64,000 nucleotides of DNA. Source: Lepidostoma basale. Lineage: Eukaryota > Arthropoda > Insecta > Trichoptera > Lepidostomatidae. How positions within the stretch are numbered: position 1 is the first letter of the stretch; the number at the start of each line of letters is the position of its first letter. The notes below the pieces were generated by a model. The model saw nothing but the letters and a program-made list of their open reading frames with translations. It ran no database searches and had not been told where the DNA came from. Both the position numbers and the translations under genes were made by a program. The stretch is taken from assembly GCA_022606425.2 (NCBI GenBank), contig JAHDVF020000737.1, positions 248,001 through 312,000 on the forward strand, given 5' to 3'. Shown piece after piece: positions 31,830 to 43,570 of the stretch.

Positions 31830-33060
31830 TTTTATTGTTATGAAAGGCACTCATACTGGGCTTGCGTGTATTTAAATATTAACATCCCGGCCGCCAGTGG
31901 CGGGGGCTCCTTCGTATAAAAAGAGAATAATGGCAACATTCAAGGAGGACATTTGCGCCAAGTTCAACAATAACTCGATGATTTTTCCGTGCTATTTCGC
32001 ATCAGGTTAGATTACGCTGGCAGTAAACATGTTACGGCCTATTAACTCAATAAGCTTTATTCCGGAATGAATAATGAATGAATCTTTGTATCAAGTAAAC
32101 TTAACGGAGTTATGATGATAATTTGGTTCGGCGCTGTTCGGTATTTGATGGGGGCCATAACATTTATTGAAAAAGATAACAAAGTACTCACATAAATTGA
32201 ATTGAACCACGGTATAAAAAGAGCCATAAAACTACACATTATAGGGGCAGGTTGTATAATAATCATTTTTTATAAATATATATGTGTTTTACTTTTGCCG
32301 TTACTATGAGAATTTTACGCGTGTAGCTACGTAGCATAGGTGGCAAATATTACATACTGGAATTGTTTTTATGTTCTCAGTTGAATGACTTTTTTTACCT
32401 CGTGTATAAACAAGGTTCAATTTTGAGCTGTTTTTCAAACAGAGTTTGACAACATTTGCGATTAAACTTTTTATATTAACTTAATTTAACAAGACCACCT
32501 GTAATAAAAATGGCCATTAACGCGTACTTTATAATTACAGAAACAAAACATATTATAAAATGAAAAAGTTTTGAGAATTCAATCGTTTTTTTCGAACTTA
32601 ATATATTTGAAAACATATAGTGGTAAGTGGTTTATAAAATTTTGTAACCTTTGAATACGATATAAAAATGTTATGAAAAACTTATTTCCTATGCTAATCC
32701 TTAAGATGGAGAATCGGGTATGAATATTTTTTTCTGGAATAAAACTCAATTGAATCCTTTGCGGTCCACGCGCCGGTGACGTCCGGAGTCGTGTAAATCG
32801 GTCCTTACACAGGATGTAAAAACTTTACGAGGAAATATAAATATTGTGGACATTCTTATCGCCCATTACTACCGTACACGGAGGGGCATAAACCTCCTCC
32901 AATGTCTGCTGGCCTGTTACGTAATAAGATAATCAAATATTAAGGGGTGTACCCGCCGACTGTTTATGCGAATATAGCTGTAATGTCCGCCGTAATACTC
33001 TTGCCCTCGATGCTTCCCCTTCGGTTCCGAAAAACGATCGCTTATTTATTTAATGGCTAA
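31830..33060. other. Mainly unique DNA with two GC-balanced islands
   Basis: Islands at about 31830-32060 and 32740-33060 are separated by AT-rich DNA. No repeats or exons recognised. Confidence 0.3.
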
Positions 33061-33124
33061 TTAAAGCCTACAAACAACGACACAGATTCGATGCAAAGGC
33101 TGAATTTATTTTTCATCAGTATAT

Positions 33125-33205
33125 ACTTCTATAAATCCTGAAATGGAGGCCTTGGAACAACAGAAAAAGCATAGGAAGACCACCAATAGATGGACGGATA
33201 TTATA
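33125..33205 (+). mobile_element. LINE C-terminal fragment, left half (split)
   Basis: Codes roughly for GRPPIDGRILYN; in frame near the break it reads TDIIQL. It resumes at 33746 with AGRRWQQMMENVERV. Confidence 0.6.
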
Positions 33206-33745
33206 CAACTTTCAAATCAAATCAAATCAGTTTATTTACTCAAAAGACATTACAAACAGCATACGAGTACATGTTTAAGGCATCAATTGAGTATAGGTAA
33301 AATATTATAAAAATACAACATAATACCAGGAACGCATTAGTGATGGTTCGACATTAGTGAGACTCACCAAAATCAAGAGTATTTGTCCCCTGAACGTACT
33401 TTCACTAACATGAAAGACGTCGATCTCCGAGGAGACCGCGTTCAGCAGACTAATTGCTCTTCCCACCGGCGTCACCAGAGGCAGATTGGTTCTGGCGGCC
33501 GGTAGATAAAACAATCTGTGCTGTCGCTGTCGGAGATATCTATCGGGGACAAAAAGACCAACATCCTCCAGTACGGCCGAGTTCTCGAAGTATCCCCTAA
33601 TTAATCTGAAGAAATGGGTAATTAGATGTCCATCTCTTCGAAGCTGTAAAGAATTGGTTCCGAGCATTCCCAGAAGAAATGCCGTGGGATAGAGCCACGG
33701 ATAACTACCATACTCCCTCATGTAAAGATGCAAAACTGTAAGGGT
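33206..33745 (-). pseudogene. LINE-G, 3' portion inserted in another LINE
   Basis: The minus strand has a 142-codon frame with RRDGHLITHFFRLIRGY, RYLRQRQHRLFYLPAARTNL, PVGRAISLLNAVSSEIDVF, the C-terminal region of a non-LTR retrotransposon after the RT domain (YLRxRxxRLFxxPxARTxxxxxxPxxRAxxLLN). Downstream is a UTR ending in AATAAACTGATTTGATTTGA on the minus strand, a GATTT-repeat tail. AACTT occurs at both junctions. The same UTR end is at 52137-52253. Confidence 0.75.
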
Positions 33746-33875
33746 GTAACCTCATGTAAGGGTGCAAAACTTGCGGGTCGAAGGTGGCAACAGATGATGG
33801 AAAATGTTGAAAGAGTTAAGAAGAGGCCTATATCCGGCAGTGGAGAAGATTTGGCTAAAAATAAGAATAAGAAGA
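33746..33875 (+). mobile_element. LINE C-terminal fragment, right half (split)
   Basis: Continues AGRRWQQMMENVERVKK, then EGLYPAVEK-like codons and an AATAAGAATAAGAAG tail. Confidence 0.6.
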
Positions 33876-34279
33876 TACTATTATACTATATGCTACTCTA
33901 ACCTCGCTTTTAAATATTTCACCACCGGTTAATCGCAAAAATAATTATGTTTCAATATCCTTTTCTTAAATTATAAACTCACACGATGATGCACTATATA
34001 TTTTCTTTAATACAAAATTCAATATACCCACCCGAAATCTATGGCAAATTTAACAATTTTGCGAAAATCTACTTAAAACAAACTATGGATGTGATGGCCA
34101 TATACCCAGAATGACTAGACTTGCAAACTCTTGCCAAAGCTTAGATTTTTTAATTTTAATTTTAATTTTAACTCTTTTCTGTTTAAGAAAGTATCGACCT
34201 CTACCAAATCTATAATTTCAGCAAACCAGTTCCACTTTACTAAAGGTTAAGGTGTTAATACTTTTAAATTGCATTGTAA

Positions 34280-34560
34280 TTTGGAATATAATTAATAACA
34301 TTGTTTTCATTCCGCTTATATTTACCATATAAATGAGAAGAAAAATATTAATCATAATAATAAATAATGTTTCGGAGGTGACCTCCTCCATTCCCAGGTG
34401 TTAATATATAGCTGTTATATTAAATATATAATAATGCATATATTTACACATGATGATGGATAAGGTCACCTTCGAAACATGTTGTGATTAATATTTTTAG
34501 TCGCCTTAACTTGCCACAGTCAAAATATTCACTGTTACTATGTTATAATAAAATGTTCTT
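34280..34560. repeat. Foldback repeat (type 3), two facing cores
   Basis: AATGTTTCGGAGGTGACCTCC at 34368 and AAGGTCACCTTCGAAACATG at 34465 face each other ~90 bp apart, with outer arms AAAAATATTAATCATAATAA and GTGATTAATATTTTTAG. TGATGA precedes the right GAAAC; the left core has CTGGGAA instead of CTGANGA. Confidence 0.6.
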
Positions 34561-34617
34561 AGATATATCAAATGATTTTATTTTGAATAATTCATTTTGA
34601 ATAATTATTAAATATAA

Positions 34618-34775
34618 CAATTTTTTTTAAGCTAATTCCAGTTTTGTCTTTATTTCGACAGCGACCGGTTTCGCTTCGCTTCGGTTTCACTTCGTTGGTG
34701 GTCACCAGTCTGTCAATGCCAGCGAGCCTGGTGAAACCAGTCGCTGTCGAAATAAAGCCAAAAGTGGAAGTAGAC
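34618..34775. repeat. Foldback repeat (type 2), short complete copy
   Basis: Left TTTGTCTTTATTTCGACAGC and right GCTGTCGAAATAAAGCCAAA are inverse arms about 60 bp apart. Inner CCAGCGAGCCTGGTGAAAC forms a CCAG/CTGG hairpin before GAAAC; the first motif reads CTGTCAA rather than CTGANGA. Confidence 0.65.
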
Positions 34776-35794
34776 AAAAAACATGGTTTTATTTAATTAT
34801 TATTCTTAGACATATGTTAATTATAAGTTTTAACAAAAAATGGTATAGAATTGGTTCCTTCAATAACCAATAAATATATAAATAAAACAAATAAATATGC
34901 AGATAGACACTTAAAATTTTTTGAAATGACCACGCCAACTAATAAACATAAAAATTTCAGCTTGTATCACACATATGCACACGTATTATGTAATACAATC
35001 TCTCACCTACTTTTATGCGTTTTTTTATAAAAATAGAACGATAAATTCAACATATTTTTTTGTTACGCTCATTTTACAGGATAACATTATGTTTAACTTT
35101 AGGTAGATACGCTTACGGAAAGACGCCGGTTAGTACAGCTGCAACGTTGAAAGTTAATACACGTAATTATGAAGGCAAGCGTTGAAGGGGTTACGCAAAT
35201 ATGGCCCATAACACCGCTATAATAATGCCTCGTTTTCTGTGGGTCACAGAGTTAGTGGTGTAAGTACAATTTTACAATGTGCGGCATATGAGAGTACAGA
35301 GATAAAAATGATGTTACTTTGAATTACGTTGAATATTTTTCGACGATTTTTTATTGGAAAAAATAATTTTCCTTCTACATTCGCCTAAACTTTGTGTTGT
35401 GCTTAACTACATTTTCTGTTTTAACAACACTTTACTTTTCTTTTCGCAGACATGTTCGATTCTGACACAACTTTTTCCTATACACAAAATTTAACAATAA
35501 CACTATTTGGGTGACAATTAAATCTTGCTTGAAATAACATTGACATTTTAGAAATTACATTATTCATTTATTTAATTATTAACAATAAAATAAAAAAAAC
35601 AATTGTCACTTATGTACTAATTAAAAGGGGTGGAGTTGTGTCTAGAGGTGGGGAATAAAACAAAAATAAAATTGTGGGTTAGAAGAGGAGGAATAACGGG
35701 AAATTTTAAAATATAAATAGGAAATGAAACTAAATTTAGTAAACATCATTATTAACAAAAGAATAACACAAAATCGTAACTTATGTACTTATTA

Positions 35795-36385
35795 AATCTC
35801 AGACTTTTGCGAATGTTGAAATGGTAGACCAATTTAAATACCTTGGCAGCATTATTACTAAATCGCTTGACCCAAACGCTTAAATAAAAGGCAGAATTGA
35901 AGTTGCACGAGTGGCATTAAATACTTTTTATTTTGCAACGATAATCTTAACCGGAAACTCAGACAAATAATGATTAAATGTTATGTATGGTCTATTATAC
36001 TATATGACTGCGAAACTTGGACTGGAGAGTGAATGTAATGAACCGTTTGGAGGCGTTTGTGATGTGGATGATAGGGTCAGTAATGTAGACGTACTGCGGA
36101 GAAACAAAGCCAATAGAGAGCTGTTGTCGAGTGTGAAAATTAGAAAGGTCTCATATTTGGGTCATGTGCTAAGAGGAGAAAAATACCACCTTCTTTGACT
36201 GATATTAATGGGTAGAAGACAGTTGTCCTGGCTACGGAACATAAAAGAGTGGAAAGGAATTACAAGAGTTCAGAACCTGTTCCAAGTGGCGCAAGACAGA
36301 TATGCCTTTGCTGCAATGATTGCCATCGTTATAATAATTGAAGGTACCTGACACGGCACCGAAAGAAGAAGACGAACACTTTTAA
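35795..36385 (+). pseudogene. RTE-like LINE, RT thumb to C-terminus
   Basis: The plus strand gives VEMVDQFKYLGSIITKS, RRNKANRELLSSVKIRKVSY, LGHVLRGEKYHLL, a stop, GRRQLSWLRNIKEWKGI and FQVAQDRYAFAAMIAI ... GT plus an AAGAAGAAGA tail. The order matches RTE ORF ends (KYLGxxI ... R.LGHVLRGxxYxLL ... GRRxxSWLxNLR ... DRxxxAxMIAN). Stops and frameshifts make it dead. This and the decayed LINE-D piece at 7839-8135 reach into the RT thumb. Confidence 0.8.
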
Positions 36386-36389
36386 TGTT

Positions 36390-37465
36390 GACCATTTAAG
36401 GCAATATATGTCCTTTATCTTAAAATAATGAAAAATTTATTTTTAAAAGTATTGTTTTTTACATATTTAAATCACAATAATTTGTTTTTTCATATATATG
36501 TGTCTACAAACGTGTCAATACTAATAAGAAAATAAAACACAATAAAAAAATAATTGCATAAAAAAGATAGATATGTCCATATCTTTTTCAAATACTTTAT
36601 AGGGTAGTCAATTCAATATTACAAGAAAAAACTGTTATTAATTACGTTTTCAAGACTATTTATGTTTATAAAAAAATAATTGTTAAATAAACAGTAAATA
36701 AAAATAACAAATTATGTTTTTTTAGGTTGTAAATATAAGCAGTTTGGAAACGATAGAATTGTAAAGAAAATACTTTTAAAGGCATTTTCTATTCTCCTTC
36801 AAAGGAAAACATTACTTATTCAGGATGGTTAGCAGGCCAAGTATTCCTTATTTGAAGGCAATTCCTTTTTTTTTTTTTAACAAAAAATCACCTTTACCTT
36901 CCGGGAAAAAGGACCGTCACTTGAAGAAAAACGGATATTTAAAAAGGTTTTTTTAATGAACAATCGTCCAAACTGAATCAACTTCTTCAATATTCATACA
37001 ATGTTGTACTCAAAGAATCGAATAAATCTTGTCACTGAGTATTATAAAATACTTGAAGAATAATTAAGGATACAATATAAATAACATAAATATTATCGGT
37101 TTGTTAATACACCAAATAGATTTATTTTTTAATAAATCATGATAATATTTAGTCTATGTAAGTTTATTAATTGATAGTATTAACGCTTGGTGAACAATCT
37201 TAGTGACCATTTCTTGATTTTATTTGTGACCTTTTCACGCATTCATCCGCTTGACATTGAAAATTTGGGTATTTTATTATATATTAAAGGTCTGCCGTTT
37301 ACGTTTTAAAAATACAGATGGTGACTCTCTTGTAAAAAAATTCAATGAATCTCGTCAATAATACGAATAATCTAGGCTTCATTCATTTTCTGTGGATTAT
37401 TGCTTGCACATTTAATTAATATAACTATTAAAGTTCATACTATTCGTTAAAAAAATATGAATGAA
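36390..37465. other. AT-rich stretch without recognised gene
   Basis: Long A/T runs; no recognised element. Confidence 0.4.
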
Positions 37466-37470
37466 ACTTC

Positions 37471-37775
37471 GAATCAAGAATTAATTGTAACTCAATAGAG
37501 ACGAAGATGTAAATTATTTGGAAACAGAATATGGTGGTCGAGGCGTTTACAGGACTTATGACCTGTCGTTGGTTGGGTTAAGCGATCGCTTTATGTAATA
37601 CAACTTTCCCCATTTCTCCTTTATTACGAACACCACGTCTGATAATTATTTTTGAATGTAGTATATATGCTACCATGGTGAGAAACATTTTACATATTTT
37701 AGTTCAATCTACACTAGCGCCATCTATTGTTTCCAAAATAATTTATATCTTCGTCTCTATTGAGATACAATTAAT
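37471..37775 (+). mobile_element. Inverted-repeat MITE, copy 3
   Basis: Left TTAATTGTAACTCAATAGAG and right CTCTATTGAGATACAATTAA termini with the family body (GTTGGGTTAAGCGATCGCTT). It lies head-to-tail 5-10 bp from copy 4. Confidence 0.75.
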
Positions 37776-37780
37776 TTTTA

Positions 37781-38074
37781 ATTCAAGAATCAAATTTATC
37801 TCAATAGAGAGGAAGATGCAAATTGGAAACAGAATATGGTTGATCAAGGTATTTACAGGACTTATGACCTGTCATTGGTTGGGTTAAGCGCACGCTTTAT
37901 GTAATACAATCTCCATTCCACCTAATTTTTTCTTATGACCACCATGTCTGACAAATTTTTGGAAGTTGTATATATGTTAATCTCCAACACCACCATGTAA
38001 ACACCTTGATCAACCATATTCTGTTTCCAATTTGCATCTTCGTCTCTATTGAGATAAAATTGATTCTTGAATTG
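37781..38074 (+). mobile_element. Inverted-repeat MITE, copy 4 with 78-bp termini
   Basis: The left arm from AATTCAAGAATCAAATTTAT and the right arm to ATTGATTCTTGAATT pair over roughly 78 bp, through GGAAACAGAATATGGTTGAT, with about three mismatches. The longest inverted repeats of this family in the window. Confidence 0.75.
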
Positions 38075-38239
38075 ATAGTCTGCAATGAAATCCAGTTGAA
38101 ATCCAGTTGTTCGTCTACAAGTATTTGTAAACATTCAAAATGTTGTAATTTTTTTTTAATTATTAACACGTAATGTGTAAAATCCAGTATTTGTCTATAA
38201 GTAGTTGTACCTATAAATAAAAAAAAACTTTAAAGCGTT

Positions 38240-38820
38240 ACATTTAAGATGATCAATGGTCAGTGTACTCGAAGGGTGTCAAGTAATGACAAGATCAGTG
38301 TCATTGGAGAGAGAGAATCGCCTCGGCCAAGTACCAGCACGACTGTCCCCTTTAGCATTGACGGCTCGGAGTACACATGCTCTGACGGCGGGCAGAGGAG
38401 ACAGAATTTGCATATATATTACCTCTTCTTCTCAGAGTATTTAGGTAAAGCAAACGCGAAGCGAAAGTCGCCAACCTTACGGAATAATAATTCAGTATTG
38501 TAATCTCGCCAGCCGTCTGTTTATTCATAATCGAATTTGTATTTAAAACAACTCATTCATCTGAAAAGTCGCCCGCGCCCGGTCCGCCCCCGCGCTAAAC
38601 TTTCTCACTTGTATAACTCGCCTTAACTTTCGTCCTGACAGAAAGCCGTTTTGCTTCGGAATTCATAAATTCGATAAGGTGCTGCGAAACTTCCAGAGAC
38701 AACCATTTGCCGGCGGTACTTGTCCGCGGGTGTTCCCGACTGTAAACAATGGATCGCGAAAATGACGAAATATTCGCAATGAGAGATAATCTCATTTCGG
38801 ATATATTTCAAGACATTGTT
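38240..38820. other. Unique GC-rich island
   Basis: Complex sequence open in several frames for 60-85 codons (38249-38503 plus, 38595-38811 minus); nothing recognised. One of the largest repeat-free islands. Confidence 0.35.
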
Positions 38821-38894
38821 TAAAGGAAAGCTTTCCGTTTCTAGACTGTGTAAAAAATTATTATTATTATTTAAAAAAAAAGACTAATACCAAC

Positions 38895-39170
38895 AACAAC
38901 AATAACAAACCATCACGCCGTTTCCCCGCAGGGGTAGGCAGAGAGAATGGACTGCCATACTACTCTATCCTGGCACACCTCTCTAGCTTCCTCCACATTC
39001 ATACATCGAGTCATACACGCACGTCGATTCTTCCGGCTTCTGACATGATCAACTTTTAATATTTGATTAATTTGGTCATGCCATGTTTTCCTCGGTCTAC
39101 CTCGACTCCTTACTCCATTTACATTGTTAACGTATACTTGTTTAACCATTCTTTGTCCAACGTCCAAGTG
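38895..39170 (-). pseudogene. RTE-A LINE, 5'-truncated copy
   Basis: The minus strand encodes QRMVKQVYVNNVNGVRSRGR, PRKTWHDQINQILKVDHVRS, MNVEEAREVCQDRVVWQSIL and SAYPCGETA at the stop, open throughout (84 codons), then the (GTT)n tail. One of the best preserved RTE-A 3' ends. Confidence 0.85.
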
Positions 39171-39394
39171 TAAGTCTTATTAATGTGCAAATACCGATAA
39201 AAAATACATCACTAGTCTAAGCACCTCAACAGGTAGTACAAAATTTCTAAATGTATATGTACAATATTTGTTTATTTATGTTTTATGTATTACACAACTT
39301 CGGTAGTACCAGGTTGTCTCAAGGAGATCATATGGAAGAAAGTAAATGAGAACTGACAGTAAGGTCAGAATATAAAAAAACCTGCGTAAGGCCT

Positions 39395-39800
39395 ATACTG
39401 ACATAAACATTGAGACCAGAGCATGGCATATACATTGAGACCAGAGCAGATACCACAATTACGAAGGCTTAAGTACGGGTAGCAGAGATGCGAAAGCTGA
39501 GGATAATAGCAGGAAAGACTCTTCGAGATAGGGCGAGGAACATGGCTTTCCGCGAAATCTGCAAGGTGGAAGATATCTTGAGATGGGGCAGACAACATAG
39601 AAGATACTGAAATGCGCATGTGCAAAGGATGGATCCCTCCAGAACTTGACACGTTTTGGTGCATCAGATTCCTGACTGCTACCGTCCCCCCGGAAGACCG
39701 GCAAAGAGATGGAGGGATAGCTGGGAGTGGACCTCCCAAGAGAGGCCAGCCTGATTACAGGAATAGACCAAAGGTCTAAAAAACGAAGAAAAAGTATGAT
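39395..39800 (+). pseudogene. LINE-D C-terminal fragment
   Basis: Follows the same series as 26814-27158: RLKYGxQRCES, GRGTWLSAKSAR, LPSPRKTGKEMEG, LPREASLITGIDQRSKKRRK, with frameshifts. ACATTGAGACCAGAGCA occurs twice near the start (about 39405 and 39432), a 27-bp tandem duplication. Confidence 0.7.
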
Positions 39801-40520
39801 AAATAATTTACAAAACCATGAAAATGTAGGAGATATATTTTGCATCTTAGGTACAACATCAGTTAATGGAAAAAAACTTTACGTTGAATTTAACAAAACA
39901 ATTTTATTACGAGTTAAACGGTTTCACTTGAAGCCGGATATCGGCAGAGCAATGAACAAATTAATGACGGAGTTTTTTTTAACACTCTGGGACTCTTGAC
40001 CAATTAGAAAAAAAGGTTTGTTTGAAATGTAATTGGAATCTGTGGTTAAATAAAATTCAATCATATTACGTATACATATTGATAGCTATGAATGTATTGA
40101 GCAAAATAAATGGGTGATGAATACAAGGATGATTTTTGGTTATTTATAAAAGTTGGATTTCGTAGTCTCGAAATAAAGACAGTATCAAACTAAAAGAGTG
40201 AATATTGAACTGAAGAAAAAACAATACCAAATGCATCCTGATTTTCAAAATACTAGCAATAACAGCATTTTAAGATTCTAGAGCAGGGGTTCCTAACCTT
40301 GTTGCGGTTCCGGACGTGTTTGAGATTTAAGGAAATTCTCTCAGGAGCAGGTCGATTTTAAGAAAAACAAGATTTGAGTACTACAGATTAATTTTATCAT
40401 TTGAATTTTTACATTATTCACTAAATAACGAATTTATTTACATTTACAAAAGAGTCAATCATAAAAAATACCATACATGACGACTTTTTTATGAATGATT
40501 GACTGAATGATGAACACTGA

Positions 40521-40661
40521 TTTTTCCACTTTTGAGTTTATTTTTCTCGACATGTTTCGAAGGCTTACACCTTAATCATCAGGAGAACGATATAACCCCC
40601 CGATGATATAGGTGTAAGCCTTCGAAACATGTCGAGAAAAATAAACTCAAAAGTGGAAAAA
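40521..40661. repeat. Foldback repeat with canonical CTGATGA-hairpin-GAAAC (type 3)
   Basis: Arms TTTTTCCACTTTTGAGTTTA (40521) and AAACTCAAAAGTGGAAAAAC (to 40662) are inverse copies through CTCGACATGTTTCGAAGG. Minus strand 40582-40554: CTGATGA, TT, AAGG-TGTAAG-CCTT, C, GAAAC, then ATGTCGAG. Nested in the hAT element. Confidence 0.75.
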
Positions 40662-40821
40662 CAGTTAAAAAAAAATCGTCATTATGGAAATCCACAGTGT
40701 AAACGCCTTATGTTTATCTACAATACCTTACCGTTTAAAAACAAAATGTCCAAGATAAAAAGTTGTAAAATAAAACAAAGAGTTTTGAAACACTTATACA
40801 CATTTAGAGTGATCTTTGATA

Positions 40822-41013
40822 TTACATTTCACTTACTAATTTTTCAAAGTTAGGAGTGTAAGATGATAATCCCACTAGTAAATAATCATCAAGGTTGCTA
40901 TTGATAAGTCGAGATCTGCTTTTTGAATTAATTATGTTTATGGTGGAAAACAAAGATTCGCACACATATGGGGAACCAAAACAGGATTTAAAGTTGTAAG
41001 ATTCTTTTATCAA
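40822..41013 (-). pseudogene. hAT transposase, C-terminal dimerisation domain
   Basis: Encodes KSCFGSPYVCESLFSTINI, NSKSRSRLINSNLDDYLLVG and LSSYTPNFEKLVSEM. This is the hATC dimerisation region ((F/Y)xCExxFSxxNxIKxKxRxxLxxxxLxxxLxLxxS). The rest of the enzyme (BED finger, RNase H-like catalytic core) is missing. The strand agrees with the element being read leftward. Confidence 0.85.
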
Positions 41014-41019
41014 ATTAGG

Positions 41020-41460
41020 ATAATTTTCATGGTCAGCTAGATTCCAAATATGAATAGTAGGCGCACGATAATAGGCATACGGTTAGAAACCTCTGGTCTA
41101 GAGTGTATATTAAAATATACCATAGACAATTTCAGCATTCACTATTGACTTTCTTCTTATTATTAAGTTTCATTTGTATTGTTAAAGCGTGTTGGTCTAA
41201 GTTGAGCTCATCCATTTTGTAAGAATAACGGGACTTGAATAATTTTCATTGTCAGCTAGATTCCAAATATGAATAGTAGGCGCACGATAATAGGCATAGG
41301 GTTAGGAACCTCTGGTCTAGAGTGCATATTAAAATATACCATAGACAATTTCAGCATTCATTATTGACTTTCTTCTCATTATTAAGTTTCATTTTGTATT
41401 GTTAAAGCGTGTTGGTCCAAGTTGAGCCCATTCATTTTGTAAGAACAACGGGACTTGAAT
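41020..41460 (+). repeat. 219-bp tandem duplication
   Basis: AGCTAGATTCCAAATATGAA ... to GGGACTTGAATAAT occurs twice in a row (41041 and 41260 mark the same base). Each unit includes the right end of the hAT element, its target duplication and ~140 bp of flank. In the second unit the terminus reads GGTTAGGAACCTCTG. Confidence 0.9.
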
Positions 41461-42535
41461 AATTAGCAAATCAAAGAAACGATAAGAAATTAACGTTGGA
41501 TTTGGATTCGAGTAATAGACAATTCTGGACCTTCTTGCTTTCGTTTAAATATCTATTCAAGTTGATTATTTGTTCGGAACGATCTTTCGTTTCATTTCAT
41601 TTAAATTAAATTGATGTTTCCAGTGAAACAATATTCAGTCGAAATGGGAAACTTTTATAATGCCAAAATGATCCTCGGATAACGCGAAAGTAATTTTGTG
41701 GACAAATGCTCAATATTAGTCGGTTAGTTTGAAAGCGATCAGTCTGAACGTTAACTCGTTAAGAAGTTAAAATTAAATTAGCAAGACCACCAAGACTTCA
41801 TTCACTCTAGAATTTTACACCTAAAGTAGATAGAGAATGGTTATTATAATTTAATGGAGCGTTAAATAAAAAAAAATAATTGTTATGAAAACTCATAAAA
41901 TGTTTAAAAAAATCTAATAATAAATATTTTTCTGAAGATATTTCGTATTTTTATGATATTATACGTTGCCTTTTAGTTCTTTTTCAATCGATATTCTTTA
42001 GTATCTGATTTGAGAAAGTATTGTATACCTGTATATACGAGTATATGTATAACTCCTAATAAGATATCAAAACAATTTCTGTTTAATAAGATTCCATTTA
42101 GCCGTGATAAACATAATTTTAAAACATATTTTAATTAATGAACGTTACTAAAATATAGTTTCAAATTCAATGTATTGAATTGTTTATATTTTATTATATT
42201 TGTTGAGTTTTAAAAGAACATTGTATTTTTCCAAAAATATTCTTCACAGATATGTTTTGAATAATTCACGCCCTTCTTCGGTGTATTTTTACAACAACAT
42301 ACTTCGCAGATATGTTCCAGACAAATCTCGCAATTTTTTGGTGTGCAAGTTTTAAAAATAAAATGAAACAAAATTTAAACAAAGTTTACAAAAGGAACAA
42401 AAGAACCAGTCTATTCGATGCTTAGGTAGTTAGTTAAATGAACGTATAAAGTAATTGGATTCATATAACCTTCTGTATTTAAATGTGGGAAAATACCATA
42501 TTAAAATGGCCCAAGCTGCGTCCCACGAACCAGAA
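41461..42535. other. AT-rich stretch without recognised gene
   Basis: A short partial repeat ATATGTTYYxxACAxATxTC occurs at 42250 and 42310. No gene. Confidence 0.4.
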
Positions 42536-42538
42536 AAC

Positions 42539-42735
42539 GACCTTCGTGGCAGAGTGGTAGGAGTTCTGACTTCCATACAGAAGGTCCCGGGTTCGATTCC
42601 CGGCGATGGCAGTGTGATTGTCACACTGTCTTTGGTCTGGTGTAGAATTCACGTGACAATAAAATGGCGATAGATTGGCTACCTATCACATGTCACGAGA
42701 TTCAATATAATTGCTAAAAAAAATAATTGGGTTCA
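42539..42735 (+). mobile_element. tRNA-derived SINE, copy 2
   Basis: Head with A box GTGGCAGAGTGGTAGGAGT and perfect B box GGGTTCGATTCCC. The body is nearly identical to 17224-17440 up to CATGTCACGAGATTCAATAT and AATAATTGGGTT. Confidence 0.8.
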
Positions 42736-42861
42736 GCAAATAGCAAAAATATGTTAATGAACTTTGCTGAATACCATTATATAGGATTGTTACTAAAAAT
42801 ATGTTTGTTTAAATTAGTATCATTATATATTGCCAAATGCATAGAAGTAAGATGGGTAGAT

Positions 42862-43030
42862 TAAATGTGGTCTGGCACCCCCTTGTTGTTGCCGTCTTTA
42901 AATGTAAGTCCCGGATAAACCGGGGACAGGCCCAGGGAGTGTATGAGCGAGGCTGACAAAAGGGCGCCGCTACGCCCTATAACAGCCTTGGGTATGTGGC
43001 GGGAACTTCTATGTTCCTTTATAAAAAAAA
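42862..43030 (+). repeat. Dispersed repeat R, plus-strand copy
   Basis: GATTAAATGTGGTCTGGCAC, AATGTAAGTCCCGGATAAAC, GGCCCAGGGAGTGTATGAGC and GCGCCGCTACGCCCTATAAC correspond in order to the inverse of 31445-31630. Confidence 0.6.
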
Positions 43031-43099
43031 AGTGCAATCATATGTCAAAACAAAGCAGTTATAAAATAGCGCATATCATATAAGTCTAAGTGTGATGTA

Positions 43100-43570
43100 T
43101 CGGGGTAACCAGATTCCCGTCATGTTTCATGAAATACTAAATAAGGAAAGCATTTCGCACACATGTTTATTATATTCCGGAAAAGAGTTGCTCCGCTCTG
43201 GGGCTTAGTATCAAAAAGTTTTGGCAACAAAGTGGCGGCATTACCCGCCGAGGTAGTCTCCCCCACATTCCGGGGTTTCCCGTGTCAGGAATAAACTATT
43301 TAAGCACCGAAACAAAGGCCGTCGTTTACCTTACACTGTGACAGTGGGTGGGCGGGAGCCGGCGGGTGGTGCAGGGCCGCTGCCCTTCTCCGGAGAAATA
43401 CAATGAGTAATGAGAATTCTTTACTCACTACAGAATAACAGAGATTTTTTTCGTAAAAATAGCGTGTACCTATTAACCCCTCCGCGCGTACCGTCCCAAT
43501 CGTGGGGCCATTGAATACATGGTCAGATGACGTATGACCACATGTTTGGGGCAAATTTATAATTACTCGA
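43100..43570. other. Unique GC-rich island
   Basis: Complex sequence (GTGGGTGGGCGGGAGCCGG) not found elsewhere in the window; no exon recognised. Confidence 0.35.

Larger units (their letters stand above)
40284..41095 (-). mobile_element. hAT transposon remnant with 8-bp target duplication
   Basis: Starts CAGGGGTTCCTAACC and ends GGTTAGAAACCTCTG, inverted termini matching 13 of 15. It is flanked by TTCTAGAG (40276-40283) and GTCTAGAG (41096-41103), an 8-bp duplication with one difference at the TCTAGA-type target favoured by hAT elements. Inside are a transposase C-terminus (40822-41013, minus) and a nested foldback repeat (40521-40661). 812 bp: most of the transposase is deleted. Confidence 0.85.
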
